Shown here piece by piece: positions 1 through 12,483 of a stretch of DNA of 64,000 bases. Each line of letters begins with the position of its first letter. The stretch's first letter is position 1. This stretch comes from Vandiemenella viatica. Lineage: Eukaryota; Arthropoda; Insecta; Orthoptera; Morabidae. The stretch is taken from NCBI GenBank assembly GCA_031002005.1, contig JARYHS010008074.1:11974924-12038923 (forward strand), given 5' to 3'. Under the pieces are notes generated by a model. The model searched no databases. It was not told the DNA's origin and worked only from the letters and a program-made list of their open reading frames with translations. Made by a program: the position numbers and the translations under genes.

Positions 1-330
1 CACAATCAGACCATTGTTTGTAAATAGTGTAGTATGGAGTCCACATTTTTAGTACATCAAATGCAAGGTGCAAAATATGGCAGCTAGATTTATTAGTGGA
101 AAATATTCAACAAGTGCCTTAATAAAGGAACTGGACTGGATGTCATTGGGAGATTGGAAGAGTGTCAGGGGCTGTATGTGGTGTATAATGCTGTTAGAAT
201 GGATATTGGAGGAATAATTCTGAGTGGTGTATGGAGCCTAAGTTGGCAATGACCACAATCTGGCATTAGACTTTAGATGATGAGGCCTGAGTGGATAAAA
301 TATCCAAACACCCACTTTGATCCTAACAAT
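1..330 (+). pseudogene. LINE reverse transcriptase C-terminal remnant
   Basis: One frame from about base 10 reads as the region after the catalytic domain of CR1/jockey-type non-LTR reverse transcriptases. It has the RPL...VVWSPHF block followed by KCKVQNMAARFISGKYS and then ELDWMSLGDWKSVR, which matches the usual order of 'VW.P', 'vQ..AaRFi' and 'L.W.sL..RR'. An in-frame stop sits inside the VW.P block and the frame is lost after about base 215. The 5' part lies outside the window. This is a dead 3' fragment, and its clade assignment is only approximate. Confidence 0.6.
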
Positions 331-1689
331 TTACGACAATTCAAGCGTGGGTACTATCTTCGGCGCAATAGAACTAGTGTCTGCACCTATGGATACTTGT
401 CGATGTGTGGGGGTCTTCTATGAAAATGTGGGTTATGATGTCTGTTTGATGACCAAGTTAGCTAAGGGCATTATGTCACTTTTATCGTGGTTAGTTGGAT
501 GAAGCATGCAATTATAAACAAATGTCACACTTGGTCCTGAATCCGAAGGTTGGCGTTAGATGGGAACATTTTAAACCGAATGGAGAACTCCCCTGGGTCC
601 TGATTTATTGAAAAATAATTTCCTGGAAAAGGGGAGAATTTTCCTGGAAAACTGCAGTAGAACGACCTTAAATGGACATTTTGGTACCTGGCTACTGATT
701 AGCAGAAGACTCTGCGAATTTTTGGTTTACTTTAACGCACGAAAAAAAAGGTAACTGATCAGGGATTGGAGTGGGAATCATTGGAAAACAGAATGAAGTT
801 TGGGGAAGTGTTGTGGGTATGTTGGCGATGAGGCTAGAGGTGGATCTTGGTGAAAGAATTAGGAATAGTGCACTGGATTTCTTCTATAAGGGAGTGTGTA
901 AATCTTCTATATCTCCACCTTGGTCACAGGCGATGGTCTCAGGCATGTTCTGTGCTTAGCGTGACTCGATTTTTTTATCACATAGGACTGGCGTACTTAG
1001 ATTCCACAGGTGTGAAATTAGTAAGATTAACAGACGGTATTTCGTTCCTGGAACATAAGTGCTGTACTGTAAAATACAGTTAAAGGTGTCAATCACTGAT
1101 GTGTCACAAGGGATTTATTGGAATTTTAGACAAAGTACAGCTAAGGACACTCAATTTGTGATTGCTTACGAAAGCATAACAGAATTGATACATAGATTGG
1201 CCTGGATAGACAAACGACAAAGGTTTGACCTGGATGGCAACAATTACGAGTCTGGTTTTCAAATCGACAACTTTGCTTTAGTTTAGAGGCTCTCAACCAA
1301 TCGAGGTTATACTTACATCCATCAGTAAACCCCTTCAATGCCTCTTTGAGTCCAAAAAGTGTCTGTGTTTCATTACACATAATTTAATACATCCTTTAAA
1401 ATACACGGTATGTAGGTGACACTCGCGAGCTATATTAAATTGTTTATAACGAATCCAACATGATGTGACTAATTGAGTTTGTTTCCCGTCTCTTCGTCGG
1501 TGTATTAATTTTTAATGTCTGCCTGCTTCGATGAACGGAATTTTTTTATGGTTTTCCCTACCTTCATCGGTGAATGTCTCTCGGTTTCAATGAAAGGATT
1601 TCACCATTGATGGGTTTTTGAGGCTACGAATTTTGAAAGGAATAACGTATGTGTGGTATTGCTATACTTTATCACAATAATTTCATTTT
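331..1689. other. no recognisable gene
   Basis: AT-rich sequence without a convincing coding frame. The small open frames at 771-1286 have no family signature. Around 1480-1600 there are a few irregular copies of a TTCATCGGTG-like phrase, too degenerate to define a repeat. Confidence 0.4.
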
Positions 1690-1860
1690 TTTTAAACTTT
1701 TTAACGTCTCTCTAACAACCTGGCATTTTGAGATGGGAATGGGAGCAGAATGGGAAGGAATTCGGCCATGTCCTTTTGAAGGAAGCATCCCCGGCATTCA
1801 CCTGGGGAAACCATGGATGCCTGGAACCTCCGTCCTCCCGAATGCGAGGCAAGAACGCTA
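1690..1860 (-). mobile_element. SINE family A, tRNA-derived, partial
   Basis: Read on the minus strand this matches the full family A copy at 14102-14330. It has the 'cgcattcgggaggacg' region, then a short gap where the B box should be, then the body with 'ggaagcatccc' and 'ggaaggaattcggcc' in reverse orientation. The tRNA-like head is shortened. Confidence 0.7.
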
Positions 1861-2014
1861 AATAATTTCATGAAATCAGGTACACATAGAATTCTTACTC
1901 GGTTTTATATCGAACGTTAAAAGGAAAAATTTATGCTTTTTTTATTCAAGGCAGGTATCCTCTCTAGGTATGGAAACTAAAATTTTGATTTGGAAATTGA
2001 CGAGTTGGAACGGC

Positions 2015-2090
2015 TAAAACACCGCGGCCGGACTCGAACCGGCGACCTTCGGCACTCTAACCCCTACGCTACCGACGTAATATCCGTTGA
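2015..2090 (-). mobile_element. SINE head with tRNA-like A and B boxes (family D)
   Basis: On the minus strand it reads as a tRNA-like segment: a GTAGCGTAGNGG-type A-box region, then GTGCCGAAGGTCGCC, then the B box GGTTCGAGTCC. The same head occurs on the plus strand near 36700. No acceptor stem can be folded, so this is a SINE head and not a tRNA gene. Confidence 0.55.
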
Positions 2091-2271
2091 TGTGGACTTT
2101 AGTATTTTTCACGATACAAAATATTTTACTGTGTGTCGATAGTAGCCAAGATGTTCAGCGCTTGCTTAACAGGATGCTAGGAATACATATTTCGTCACGC
2201 TTAGTAAACAGAGATAACAGCCGAGTGGGAATTGTACACATTTCGCAAAGCGCGCTGAAAATACTGCCACC

Positions 2272-2396
2272 GAACGCCATCTAGCCGCCACCAAATGAAC
2301 TAACGGAGGCTGCCATCTAGCCGCCGATCGGCGAACTAACTGTGCAGCGCAAGCCCGACAGCTACCGCCATCTGTGGGGCCGGCCAAAGAACTAAC
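2272..2396. repeat. short degenerate tandem repeat, about 45-55 bp unit
   Basis: Three consecutive copies share the order 'cgccatctagccgcc' then 'gaactaac' (near 2274-2302, 2310-2341 and 2367-2396). They are GC-rich compared with the flanks. No coding frame or known family is recognised. Confidence 0.5.
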
Positions 2397-2399
2397 GTG

Positions 2400-2464
2400 T
2401 GACGTCATACGACCTTGGCCGCCATTGGTCCATTAGAATTTCCCGCCATCCAACTGTGACGTCA
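2400..2464. promoter_or_regulatory. pair of full CRE palindromes
   Basis: The 8-bp palindrome TGACGTCA, the consensus cAMP response element bound by CREB/ATF bZIP proteins, occurs at 2400-2407 and again at 2457-2464. It directly follows the GC-rich repeat. Function is inferred from sequence only, and no coding start is recognised nearby. Confidence 0.35.
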
Positions 2465-2530
2465 CGCGGACGAGTGGAGTCTCTTCCGGGGCCGGCTTAA
2501 GATCTTTTGTTCCAGAAAACAGGTTCTCCT

Positions 2531-4050
2531 CCTACTGCTGACGTGCTGCTTATTTTAGAACCAGATTTTTTTTGTTGAGGTATTTGCATCACGTCCATCA
2601 GTTCCCCAAGGCAAATGATCCGTAAATGACGGAACACAAGCACAATGCACCAAAATATTTATAATTTATTACGATGTAAACAATTTATCGGCTGGGAAAC
2701 AAGAAAGTGTCTATCCTCTGGAGGAGATTAATGGTTCACAGACAGAGAGTTAAGATTTCATAATATTCAGCAGCTGACTATAGTAAGGGATTTATTCTAG
2801 AACCAGATTTAACGAATCCTCAGGATATAACAACTATCCAACGGAATTCCCGCCATGCCAAGACCATAAAGCCTCCCGCAATTCTACCAAACTGATCACT
2901 AAACTGGAGAGTACATACGTTTTCCAACATCGTTTAAACGGGTGGAATAATTTTGGGATCCTAGTCCACGTAACACCTTCCGGTGATAATATATTTCTGT
3001 CAACAAGCAATTACTCCTTCAGCTGGTTCTTGTTTACAGATATCTATTAAAATTTATGAACAATTTAATTTTCGGAAAAAAAACGGGGAAAATTCTGACA
3101 CCACGACGTGGAAATGTGCACTAGTCAGGTGGATTGCTGTGGAGCCCTCAAACACGTACCTTTATCAAACTTCCATCGCGTCGCTATTTCAAATGAAGAT
3201 TTTGTAGATATGAAGATGCAGAAAGTTTAGATATCACGTTCTTGACATCTTCAAACGCTGGATATAAAATTTTAACTACCATTCCGCTATTCCACAGTTT
3301 AAGAGCCACAAAATGATTTATATGGCCACGGACGTTTCGTCAATTTGGTTGACTCCTTTGATCCCTGTTAAGTAATTAGACACAATGAGAAGTAATCTGA
3401 TAGTCCTGTTGTATGATCGGCAGTCGGTTCGGGACAGCGTCCCATAGCGAGAATATTGTCGGAATTGTGAACGACGAGGCGAATGTTTCCTTGACTAAGG
3501 AGTATGTGGGTGTACGGTCGGAAATGCACGAATTATGTCTGGGGTCCAGTCAAATTTCTAGCCTGTATATGGATTTGACCAGCTGAGTCAACAGCTATTT
3601 AGCACAATTATCAATGTCGGTGCTTAAGATGAATTGTAATACACTTACAAATTACTCTATCGTTTCTAAACCTTTTTTCACTAAACAAAACCATATCGTT
3701 GTAACACAGTGAGTATTTGCAATATCCTAAGTTTTAGTACTGTAATTCTAATGTTAGTTTGCTTGCAGAAAATGGTAATTAATTAGGACCTCACAAAGGA
3801 ATTACTGCACCAGAAACTCCTACTTCACTGAAGAAATATCACACAGAGACAGTAACCTTACAAAGATGTTCATCTTTCAAAACGATTAAACCGAACGGCT
3901 CCAAACAATCGGCTTATCTTCCTACTATTTCTCAACCAAATCGCAGATTACTTGTCAGAGGGTTTTCAAATTATGTAAGTGTATAGATCATATTTCTTGT
4001 CACCTTTTTCTGTGAACTTGTTTTAGCGTATGGTTTTTATTTCCGGGAGA
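2531..4050. other. no recognisable gene
   Basis: Non-coding AT-rich sequence with no supported open frame, no repeat pair and no splice-bounded coding segment that I can see. Confidence 0.4.
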
Positions 4051-4179
4051 CCCATGCAAATAGCAGGCTCGCCTTGGAGACGGAGTCTTATCCTCGCGTA
4101 TCTCTCCTCCGTGGGAGAACTCATTCTATCGGGGGAGCAGATGCATTGCCATTTGTCTGAGAAACATTAAACTTGTCCT

Positions 4180-4345
4180 CTTTGTTTGTTTGTTTGTGAA
4201 ATGTGTAGCTTATGAGGCGGAAATTGGAGACCGCCCCAGCATTCGGCTAGATAATTGCGCAATCACGGGAAACCTTGCAAGACTCGAACCTGGTTCTGTT
4301 GTACTTCCTCGATTCACTCGCGCTGCCACACCGCAGTATTTAAAC
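4180..4345 (-). mobile_element. SINE-like segment with B box
   Basis: On the minus strand, 'tgtggcagcgcgagtgaatcg' is followed by a pol III B-box-like GGTTCGAGTC and a non-tRNA body. The layout resembles a tRNA-derived SINE, but no second copy was found in the window, so the call is tentative. Confidence 0.3.
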
Positions 4346-4349
4346 AGAA

Positions 4350-7300
4350 CCTGCATAATTTTATGTTATAATTTTGTTTCTTTAGGAGATAAGGGCTTAG
4401 ATGGTTAGCAGACACTAAACACTTGGACGATGGTAAACTTTTGAAAAACTTTATTTTTGACTCACTTCAGTGCAGTTGTGGCATCTGTTAGATGCTTTCA
4501 GAAACATTTTTGTGCATAAAACGGCCAAGCTTCTTTCATCTGTTTTGCAATAACGGAAATTGGAGTGGTAAATGAATGATGTCACTACATTTTTAATATT
4601 ATTCATTATCATGTCATCTAAAATGTACAAGTAATTCTTACAAACATTTCCATAGCTTTATTTTAACATCATATAACTACAGCCTAATATTTAAAAGTAC
4701 TCATAAATTTGAGTTAATCTATTGTAAGTACAAATCTCACAATGTGATATAGCTGTATAATCTCTACAAACTTGATATTTTGTTTATTGTAACAATTTTG
4801 CATCGGGGAAAAATTTGGCAATCAATTGAATTGGAAGTTTGGATGGATACTACATTTCATGCAACGTTTACAATTTATCTCTGATTCTTCTTCCCGTTCT
4901 AGGTTAGACAGAAAGTGTTATGCTGATACTCCGCAAATATCAGAGAAGATAATACTCAGTCGGATGGTAAAATTGTCTGAAAAATAATGATCTAAGTAGT
5001 GTAGCTAAACGTACTACAGGTTTATTGCCACGTATAAAGCTAAACCTGGGAATAACCAATCCTTCTTTCCATAAAACGAAGTGAAAGTAAATAGCTAACT
5101 AAGTGAATTAACTTTGCTGCATGAACACCGAATATCGTTAAAACAACTCGGCTCTGAAGATCGAAAAAGAATCAGTATATTGAGGCGCAGCATTCATGCA
5201 AGTGGGGGTAAAATTGTTAGCGGAGAATTTCATTTAAATACTCCTTCAAAAATAAAAGATATGCACATATAGAAAATTATTCATTTGCTGTGATCGGAAC
5301 GTTATTGAACGCATTAATTGTAAGCAGTAAATTAGAAAATGTGGCATTCTTCAGTGATCGGTAGCAAACAACCTTTAATGATATATTTGTTACGGAAACT
5401 TGATTGTAAAAATGCACAAACACTTAACTTTTTACTTTCAAAATTCGAACAGTTATAGTACTGAAAAAACTTTTCGCTGCCTAAAATCATGGAATAAACC
5501 CAAAGATGGTACTCTTAGTTCCTTCCATTTCGTTTCGAAACTCGTTTTAATATAGCTTACTTACATGAACCTTATCAAACGAAATTCCTACTGGTGTAGA
5601 CTTCATGAACGCTTGGGGTGGGGGTTCGCAAAGCTAGGTGGAGGAAAATAGAAATGCTCGGCTGCAGAACTGCATTAAAAACAGGTGTCAAAAACGAATA
5701 TATCATATAATTAATTGATAGGTTATTCTCCTAAACATGATGTACAGCACCAGTTAACTTTCTGAAACAACAGTACGTGAAGACAAAAATTGATCCTGTA
5801 GACGTTGGTACTAGGCAAGAAGGAAAAGGTGTAGAGAGACTGTTGACTCGAAATTCCACTACATTCTTGACAATAACATCTTTTCCTCTGTTTCCACACT
5901 AAAGCTGATTCTATTGTTTGTGGTGAATGCGTAATAAAAGATTTTCTGAAAGTATATACTTACAAACCCGGTACAACCTAAGCCGCAGATCAACATATCG
6001 TGAAAATTTTGATTCGGTGCACTATTTAAACTTATTCTGGCATGAAGAAATGGTTGTGGTTTATTTTTCATATTCGAATTAGAACAATACGTAACGGAAG
6101 TAAGAGTTCAGTGTTGAATGTCTTGCATATCGACTACTCTTTGCTTGTTAATATTGAGTTAGTTAAATCAGCTTCCATCTTTTAATTCTCCAACGGCGCC
6201 AGCAGTTGGTTTTTAGTGCAGCACAGCATTGGACTAAGTAACAAAATTCATACAGCTGTAACAGAAGACGTAAGGAAGTACTGTTACTGGAATTGTAGAA
6301 CCGTAACCGATGAACAAACCTAAGGTGATATCATTATTTAAAAAAAAGGAGCAATTCTAAACTTAGAATCATTTTACTGTTAAAGATTATGGCGAAAATC
6401 ATAATTAATTATCTAAAATTAGATCTGGAAGACTTGCGGAAGAGCAGCTTACACAGGGATAACACCAGAACACTGTATATGGATACTGAAATCTGTTTGT
6501 ATTGATAAAGAGCAATCATAATGGATTCTAGAACTGATGAATAAAGGAATAGTGTATAGAAGAATATTATAAAAGGAGAGATTGATACATAATCCGAATA
6601 GTTTATGTGTTGCTATATGTTAGTGGCATATCAAACAGCTATAGAGGAAGACAAAGTGTGGAGTATATACTCGCAAAAAACTTGGGCTGTTTGTTGTAGT
6701 GAGTTTACAGGGATGAAGAGATTGGTACAGGGTAGAAAGCGTTGGAGGGTTGGATGAGTTAGATTATAATTTAAAAGGCGAAATTTGTAATATTCTGGCC
6801 ATATATCCGAAAACACGATTCAAATTACAGTTCTGCCCTAAATACTATATTTTCTAAATGTGTTTCCCAAATGATACATAGATCGCCCTTTGATACTGTA
6901 AACGACCTAGTTGCTTCTCCTTTCTTGCCAGAAATCATATATAACACTGAATGGAAAAAATAAATAAGAACAAATTAGGCAAAATGAGTGATCTTCGATA
7001 ATGTTTTAAGGAACAGTTTGTAGGCAGCAATTACATACCTGCCTTTGAGAGAAATGCTGATAATACTAAGATATTTTACGGTTTATAGTTAGAAGCTATA
7101 TTGTTTGCTAACAACAATATTATATAACACAAGACAAATGCCAAAAGAATCGCTTATTATGTATACGGATGGGGAAAAAAATGTTTTCTGTGATTATAAT
7201 GTAGAGGATTTGTTTGTTGGAATATAAAGTATAAATTTCTTGGCATAAAATTTCATGATAAACACACTTGACATGACCAATTAGAGAGGTGGAATGAATA

Positions 7301-7590
7301 CGTTTCAAGATACTGTATTTTCCTGACTGGGTGATAAAGATAAGTAAGGGAAATGTGATACCACTGATTAAATTTAAGTGGGGCGATTTTGAAACCGCAT
7401 CGTTGGTATCAAATTCAAGAATGGGGTGCGAAGGAGGGCAGCAAGATCTGCTTGTGGAAATTACAACAGAATACAATGGGCAGCTGATATGGTGTAGGAG
7501 CTGTGTGGAGAGGCACTGGAACACAGAAGCCGCGTGAATGAATGTTGTGAGTAAATCAGGTGTGTATTGGGGACTGCTGAACGTAGAAGA
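4350..7590. other. long AT-rich stretch without recognised features
   Basis: No coding family, tandem repeat or paired terminal repeat was recognised. The 134-residue open frame on the minus strand at 7120-7524 has no domain signature and is composition-biased, so it is not called as a gene. Confidence 0.4.
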
Positions 7591-7591
7591 G

Positions 7592-7684
7592 TAAAGGCCG
7601 TTTCACACTAGCGATCAATTCAGGTCAGGTCGTTTTACGAGCCAGGATCTCGTCAGTCAGATCTTATCAAGGCAAGTCGAATCA
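7592..7684. mobile_element. Harbinger-type terminal fragment
   Basis: TAA at 7592-7594 is followed by 'aggccgtttcacactagcg', a phrase typical of PIF/Harbinger MITE ends, which use 3-bp TWA targets. No matching opposite end was found, so this would be a solitary end cut off by the LINE that follows. Confidence 0.3.
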
Positions 7685-9165
7685 TATTTTTGACCCTCTA
7701 TTTGTTTATTGATGAGATCCCTGCAGAACTTCTTAAATCCCTATGAGAAGAAGGAATCGAATGACATCAAAAAATTGTCAAAACAGGAGAAATTCCAACT
7801 GATTTTAAAAAAATATCATCTTCACACTTCCGAAGAAAGCAAAAGCCGAAGAATGTAAGAATTATCGCACCATTAGTCTACCATCACATGCTTCAAAATT
7901 ACTGACCAGAATAATATAGAGAAGAAGGAAAAGGGTAGTAGAAGAGATAGAAGGTGAAGATGTTTGGGATTAGGAAAAATCGTGGTACCAGGGAAGCAAT
8001 TCTGGCTTTAAGATTAATATTTGAAGGGCGGATCAAGAAAAACAAAGACACTTTTATGGCATTTGTTGATTTAGAAAAAGCTTTTGATAATGTTAGGTGG
8101 GACAAGATGTTCAAAATTTTAAAGAAGCCAGGTCTAAAATATCGAGATAGAAGGATATAAACTATATAAGAATCAATTGGCTGTAATAAAAGTAGAGAAC
8201 CATCAGAGACAAGCATCAGTTAAAAAGGATGTGAGACAAGGTTGTAGTCTATCCCTGTTAATATTCAACTTGTATGTAGAAGAAGCAATAAAGGAAATAA
8301 AAGAAAAATTTTCATGTGGCATAAGTGTTCAAGGAGATAAAATCAGTATGCTGCGATTTGCTGATGACATTGTCTTTTTAGCAGAACTGGTTGAGGATAT
8401 TGAGAAGTTACTGAATGGCATGAACAAAATACTGAAGGAAGATTTTGGACTGAATATAAATCAAAGCAATACAAAAGTGATGAAATGTAGCCGAAATGAT
8501 ACCAATACTAGTAGATTAAATATAAAAATAGGATCGAATGCAATAGGAGAAGTAAGTGAGTTCTGTTACTCTGGAAGTAAAATTACAACCGATGGCCGAA
8601 GCAGGAATGATGTTAAAAGCAGAATAGCACTAGCAAAAAGAGCCTTCATGAAAAAGAGAAACCTTTTAGTTTCAAACATTGATCTATGAATTAGAAAGAA
8701 CTTTTTAAAAATCTGTATATGGAGCACAGCACTTTACGGCAGCGAATCATGGACTTTAGGAATACCGGAAAGAAAGAAACTTGAAGCATTTAAAATGTGG
8801 TGCTACAGAAGAATGCTGAAAATTAAGTGGACAGACAAAGTAAGAAATGAACGAGTTTTGGAAATGATGGATGAGGAAAGAAGTTTGTGGAAGAAGCTTA
8901 CGGAAAGAAGAGACAGGCTGGTAGGTCATATTTGGGACATGCTGGATTGGTTAATTTGTTAGTGGAGGGAACAGTCGAAGGTAAGAACTGTAGGGGAAGA
9001 CAGAGATTAGAATATATGAAGCAGATAATTGAGGACGTGAATTGCAAGGGATATGAGGCATATGTAGAGATGAAGAGGTTAGCACAAGATAGGAAGGGAT
9101 GGACGGTTGCATCAAACCAGTCGACAGACTGATGGCAGCAGGGGGAAAAAAAGAAAAAATTTTTT
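7685..9165 (+). pseudogene. RTE-like LINE, frameshifted, 3' complete
   Basis: This is a decayed non-LTR retrotransposon reverse transcriptase. In order it shows IPAELLKSL near 7710, GEIPTDF, a LPKK...NYR.ISL.SHASK stretch, GIRKNRGTREAIL near 7970, FVDLEKAFDNVRWDKM (block with the first catalytic Asp) near 8065, VRQGCSLS near 8230, and RFADDIVFLAE near 8350 with the catalytic DD. The C-terminal ALYGSESWTLG block is near 8730 and GHILRHAGL-like and NCRGRQRLEYMKQIIED blocks follow. At least three frame changes and stops (about 7780, 8158, 8687) separate these blocks. An A-rich tail begins near 9147. The upstream endonuclease domain is absent, which fits 5' truncation. Copies of the same family lie at 17724-17951 and 52155-52741. 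Confidence 0.85.
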
Positions 9166-9171
9166 TAATTC

Positions 9172-9710
9172 ACAGGTTCTCAAACTCTTTTGCCCTACCG
9201 CCCCTTTTTCGAAATAAAAATTACTCACCGCTTCATTTTCATATAAAAAACACACCGACTACCCTTCTTTTAATGAATAATGTAAACCTATAGTGTTCTA
9301 ATTTTTTTGGCTCGTAAAATCATTTTTTTTTTTAAAAAAAACAGTGATTCGATGCTACCCCTCGTAGGCGAAGCATGTCCATGTTTTGCTACGTATTTAC
9401 TTTATTAAAAGATAAAATAAGATTGATTAACAAATACGTAGTATGAAAAAATATTATTAATTATAGGGTTGAGCTGGGTGAAATGAAACTAATTTGTGCC
9501 TTTTTTGTCATCAGCAATCTTAGATCACCCTGTTTCATTATTAAAAAATCTGCTTCTTTTCTAAGCCAATAAATTTCTGGTTACAATACATCTTCTTTTG
9601 GCTACATTCTATCGTGGGAATGCTATTAAATTCTCTGATGAAACCCTTAAAGCCAGAAATAATATGGTGGTTGTTTCTCAACGCCCCCTAAATTTTTCTT
9701 GGAAACCACC
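9172..9710. mobile_element. hAT-like non-autonomous element (MITE)
   Basis: The left end CAGGTTCTCAAACTCTTT and the right end, read inverted as CGGTGGTTTCCAAG, resemble the imperfect inverted ends of many hAT MITEs (CAG.G.TTC.CAAAC). Internal sequence is AT-rich and non-coding. The 8-bp flanks (ttaattca and atttaaac) do not match, so the boundaries are uncertain. Confidence 0.4.
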
Positions 9711-11289
9711 GATTTAAACTTTACAGTTTTTACGTTCAGTTTTGCGAAATAGTTGATTCCTAACAAACAGAAGAGAACAATAATTGGAATTCTGTTTTTT
9801 TGTCAAAAATAGTATATATGTTATAATAATAGAAAATAATACTGCCGAAAAATTTATCTGAAAAAAGAGAAAGAATTCGTGGAATTCTTGAGTGGGGAAT
9901 TTTCCATCTACGCGTCTGCTCCATTCCAATTATTCAATGAATTGAGGTTATATGAACTTGGCTCTCCATTGTTCACGAAGTCTTATTGTTTCACATGAAA
10001 CTTTGGTTGTACTCTATAAGCTTCAAGGGCATGCAAACACTGTGGTAAGTTAGTTGACAGAACAATGTTAATAACTGTCGCTCCATAGTTGCGGCCTAAC
10101 CGATAAAAATGTACATACGTGCATTACCTAAGCTCTCAGTTTAAGAATTAACTTCCTTGTTAAATTAGTACACAATAATTGTCTAAAAATTTTTACAGCT
10201 CATTACAGATTATTCACTATTTAGGGCCTGTCAATGCCTTGTTAAATTTATCAGCCTTGAAGAAATTTGGAATAATTTCAGACCAATATTTCAAATGTTT
10301 GAATTTCTGCTTCATGTTTAGATTTATGATTGCTGGTTATGCTGTATTCGAATTGCTTAAACCGAGAAGTACAATTGCGTTATAAATAATCTTTTGAATC
10401 GTAAGCTTTTATTGCTTAGAGATCTGTACTGTCAGGTCTGCAGAATTTACTGTTGTTTTGATAATGATTATTCGCGTCGTGTTATGTTTAAATAACGGCC
10501 ATGTACTGATTAAACCCCATTTCGGCTGAAGATGACTTTCGCTACAAAGTCAGTGCAGCCACAAACATTACGCCCCGTTCCGCGAAGTATTTGCAAACAC
10601 TGGTTTCACCATACGAGAAGGAACTGGGAAGGAACAATATTGATATCAACTAACAATATGCTTGTCACATTTGGCTTGTTCCAAACCGCATTTAACTGTC
10701 GATCTGTAGGGTGACACGACGAAAAAAAAAAAAAAAAAAAATAGCATAGTTTTCAAAGGTGTGGTAAACATGAACACTTGGCGTTAAAAGAGGTTGCTCT
10801 GCACCAAAAATAATTCCTTACAATCGCTGAGTCAATAATACTATCAGAAAAAGTATCGATCGGTTTACTATATGATAAACATATCGTCTATAGAAAAAAT
10901 GCGAGAAGAATTCATCCCATTAGTGGCTGAACTGGACGTGTGATTAAATTGCTTAATAATTAAAGGTTATTTGCTGATGGTATTAAATAATTAATGATTT
11001 TAATCCAGTCTGTTTATCGCGTAATTCTACTGACTCATACATTTGAGCATGATGGACTTGTGCATATTTAAAAATTGAGGACACAGCATAAGCATGAAAT
11101 TAGGGGCGACAATTTAAGCGTTCTCTTCATCTAACAATATGTTATACTGGAGTGATCTATGAATCACTTTAATCTCAGTCTGCTGGAAGACAGAGTGCAA
11201 AGTATCAATGAACTAATCCGCGTCAACACAGCGGTTCATTGTTGTTTCTCTTATTAGTACAATATTATAGATTTTCTTATACTAATAAG
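9711..11289. other. no recognisable gene; includes an A-run
   Basis: No family signature was seen. A poly-A run lies at about 10723-10741. The phrase near 10527 (ggctgaagatgactttcgc) resembles Penelope-type ends but lacks a GAAA partner, so it is not annotated as one. Confidence 0.35.
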
Positions 11290-12450
11290 CATAGGTGGGC
11301 ACAGTTAATCGAAAAGTTAACTTCGTTAATCGTTAATCCACTACTTAAAAAAGTTAACTTCGATAAACGTTAAAGTGTTATTTTTTTGAAAATTTAACGC
11401 AAGTTAAAGTTAACCTTTAAAAGTTAACCATCCAAAAGTGGAACAGATGTTTGTGTATTGTAATAGGTATTACTGCAAGCATTACCAAGGTGTTACATAC
11501 GGTAATGTAAATGGCCTTCTGCAAATTGAGTTTTTACCGGCGTTCAACGCAATAACCAGCTTCTCGAACGTATCGGATATGCAGAGGAATCACATTTACA
11601 ATAAATCGGTCCACACCAGCTTGGAATACGAGTGTGCCGAGAAATACGATGCCAAATGTTTTATTGGCGTAAACTTTTATTAGCAGATGGAGATGAAACC
11701 AAATCAATTCTGCTGCTATCTGCATCAGAAGAAGCCCCAGCTTTGAATTATTTTTTCCCATGAGTTGGTCCACCTTTTACTTTTTATTCAAACTGTTCAT
11801 ATTTGGTTAAATGCATCCTCTTCATATGTTGTTTAATATTATTAAGGCTACACACGTGAGCCTTGATTGTAGAAAGTTGAGGCAATACATTTGCATTCAT
11901 AAATCAACTTTTCTCCCAGTCTTGATATAAATGCATCATAATCTCATAAGTGTGGTCAAGGGTTTTTAATATTCTCGTCTGCTATTGTTAGCAACGTTTA
12001 CACTGATGGAATCAAGAGTTCAATTTCCATGACGTAATCATGTAACGACTGTCAGTTTAATTTATTTCATCTACGAACACCAAACCAACTAAAATGTGAA
12101 ATTTTCCTGGCAGTAAAAAAAAAAAGTTATATTATAAAAATATCAAAATCAATTACCTATCGAATTAGAAACGAGTAGTGAGCGCAGGTTTATAGACGTA
12201 AAGTAGAAACGCTGCAAAACTCTAGCTTTCCTGCTCACACCTCGCCATCACACTCGCACTCATGTTACCTACTTAATTCAAACGAACCAAATACATCAAC
12301 TACCAATGCAATGGACTAAAGTTAATGGTAGTTCAATTTAATGGAAGTTAAGAAGACCGTTAACGATTTTCTGGGTTAACTTAGAGTTAAATTTTTGCAA
12401 CTTTGTTAACTTCGTTAATTAACGGATTAACGGTTTTGTGCCCAGCTGTG
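11290..12450. mobile_element. hAT transposon (non-autonomous) with perfect 8-bp TSD
   Basis: The ends are imperfect inverted repeats: CATAGGTGGGCACA on the left and, read inverted, CACAGCTGGGCACA on the right. They are flanked by the identical 8-bp duplication ctaataag at 11282-11289 and 12451-12458, the target size of hAT elements. Subterminal sequence on both sides is dense in TTAAC/GTTAA phrases, the probable transposase-binding repeats. No transposase frame remains. The right end lies only 33 bp beyond the stop codon of the host gene, so the element occupies that gene's 3' untranslated or immediate downstream region. Confidence 0.85.
12061..12066 (-). promoter_or_regulatory. candidate polyadenylation signal inside the hAT
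   Basis: On the minus strand this is AATAAA, about 420 bases after the host stop codon and within hAT sequence. A second AATAAA-type hexamer is near 11783-11788. Either could end the host transcript. Use is inferred and not shown. Confidence 0.25.
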
Positions 12451-12483
12451 CTAATAAGTATCGGTGTTGGCTTTGTCGTGGCC

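Noticed and set aside
7120..7524. 134-residue minus-strand open frame
   Set aside because: Low-complexity Ser/Ile composition and no motif. Compatible with chance in AT-rich DNA.
10527..10562. Another hammerhead-like phrase (CTGAAGA with tgacttt/aaagtca stem)
   Set aside because: The conserved GAAA does not follow the stem, so the core is incomplete.
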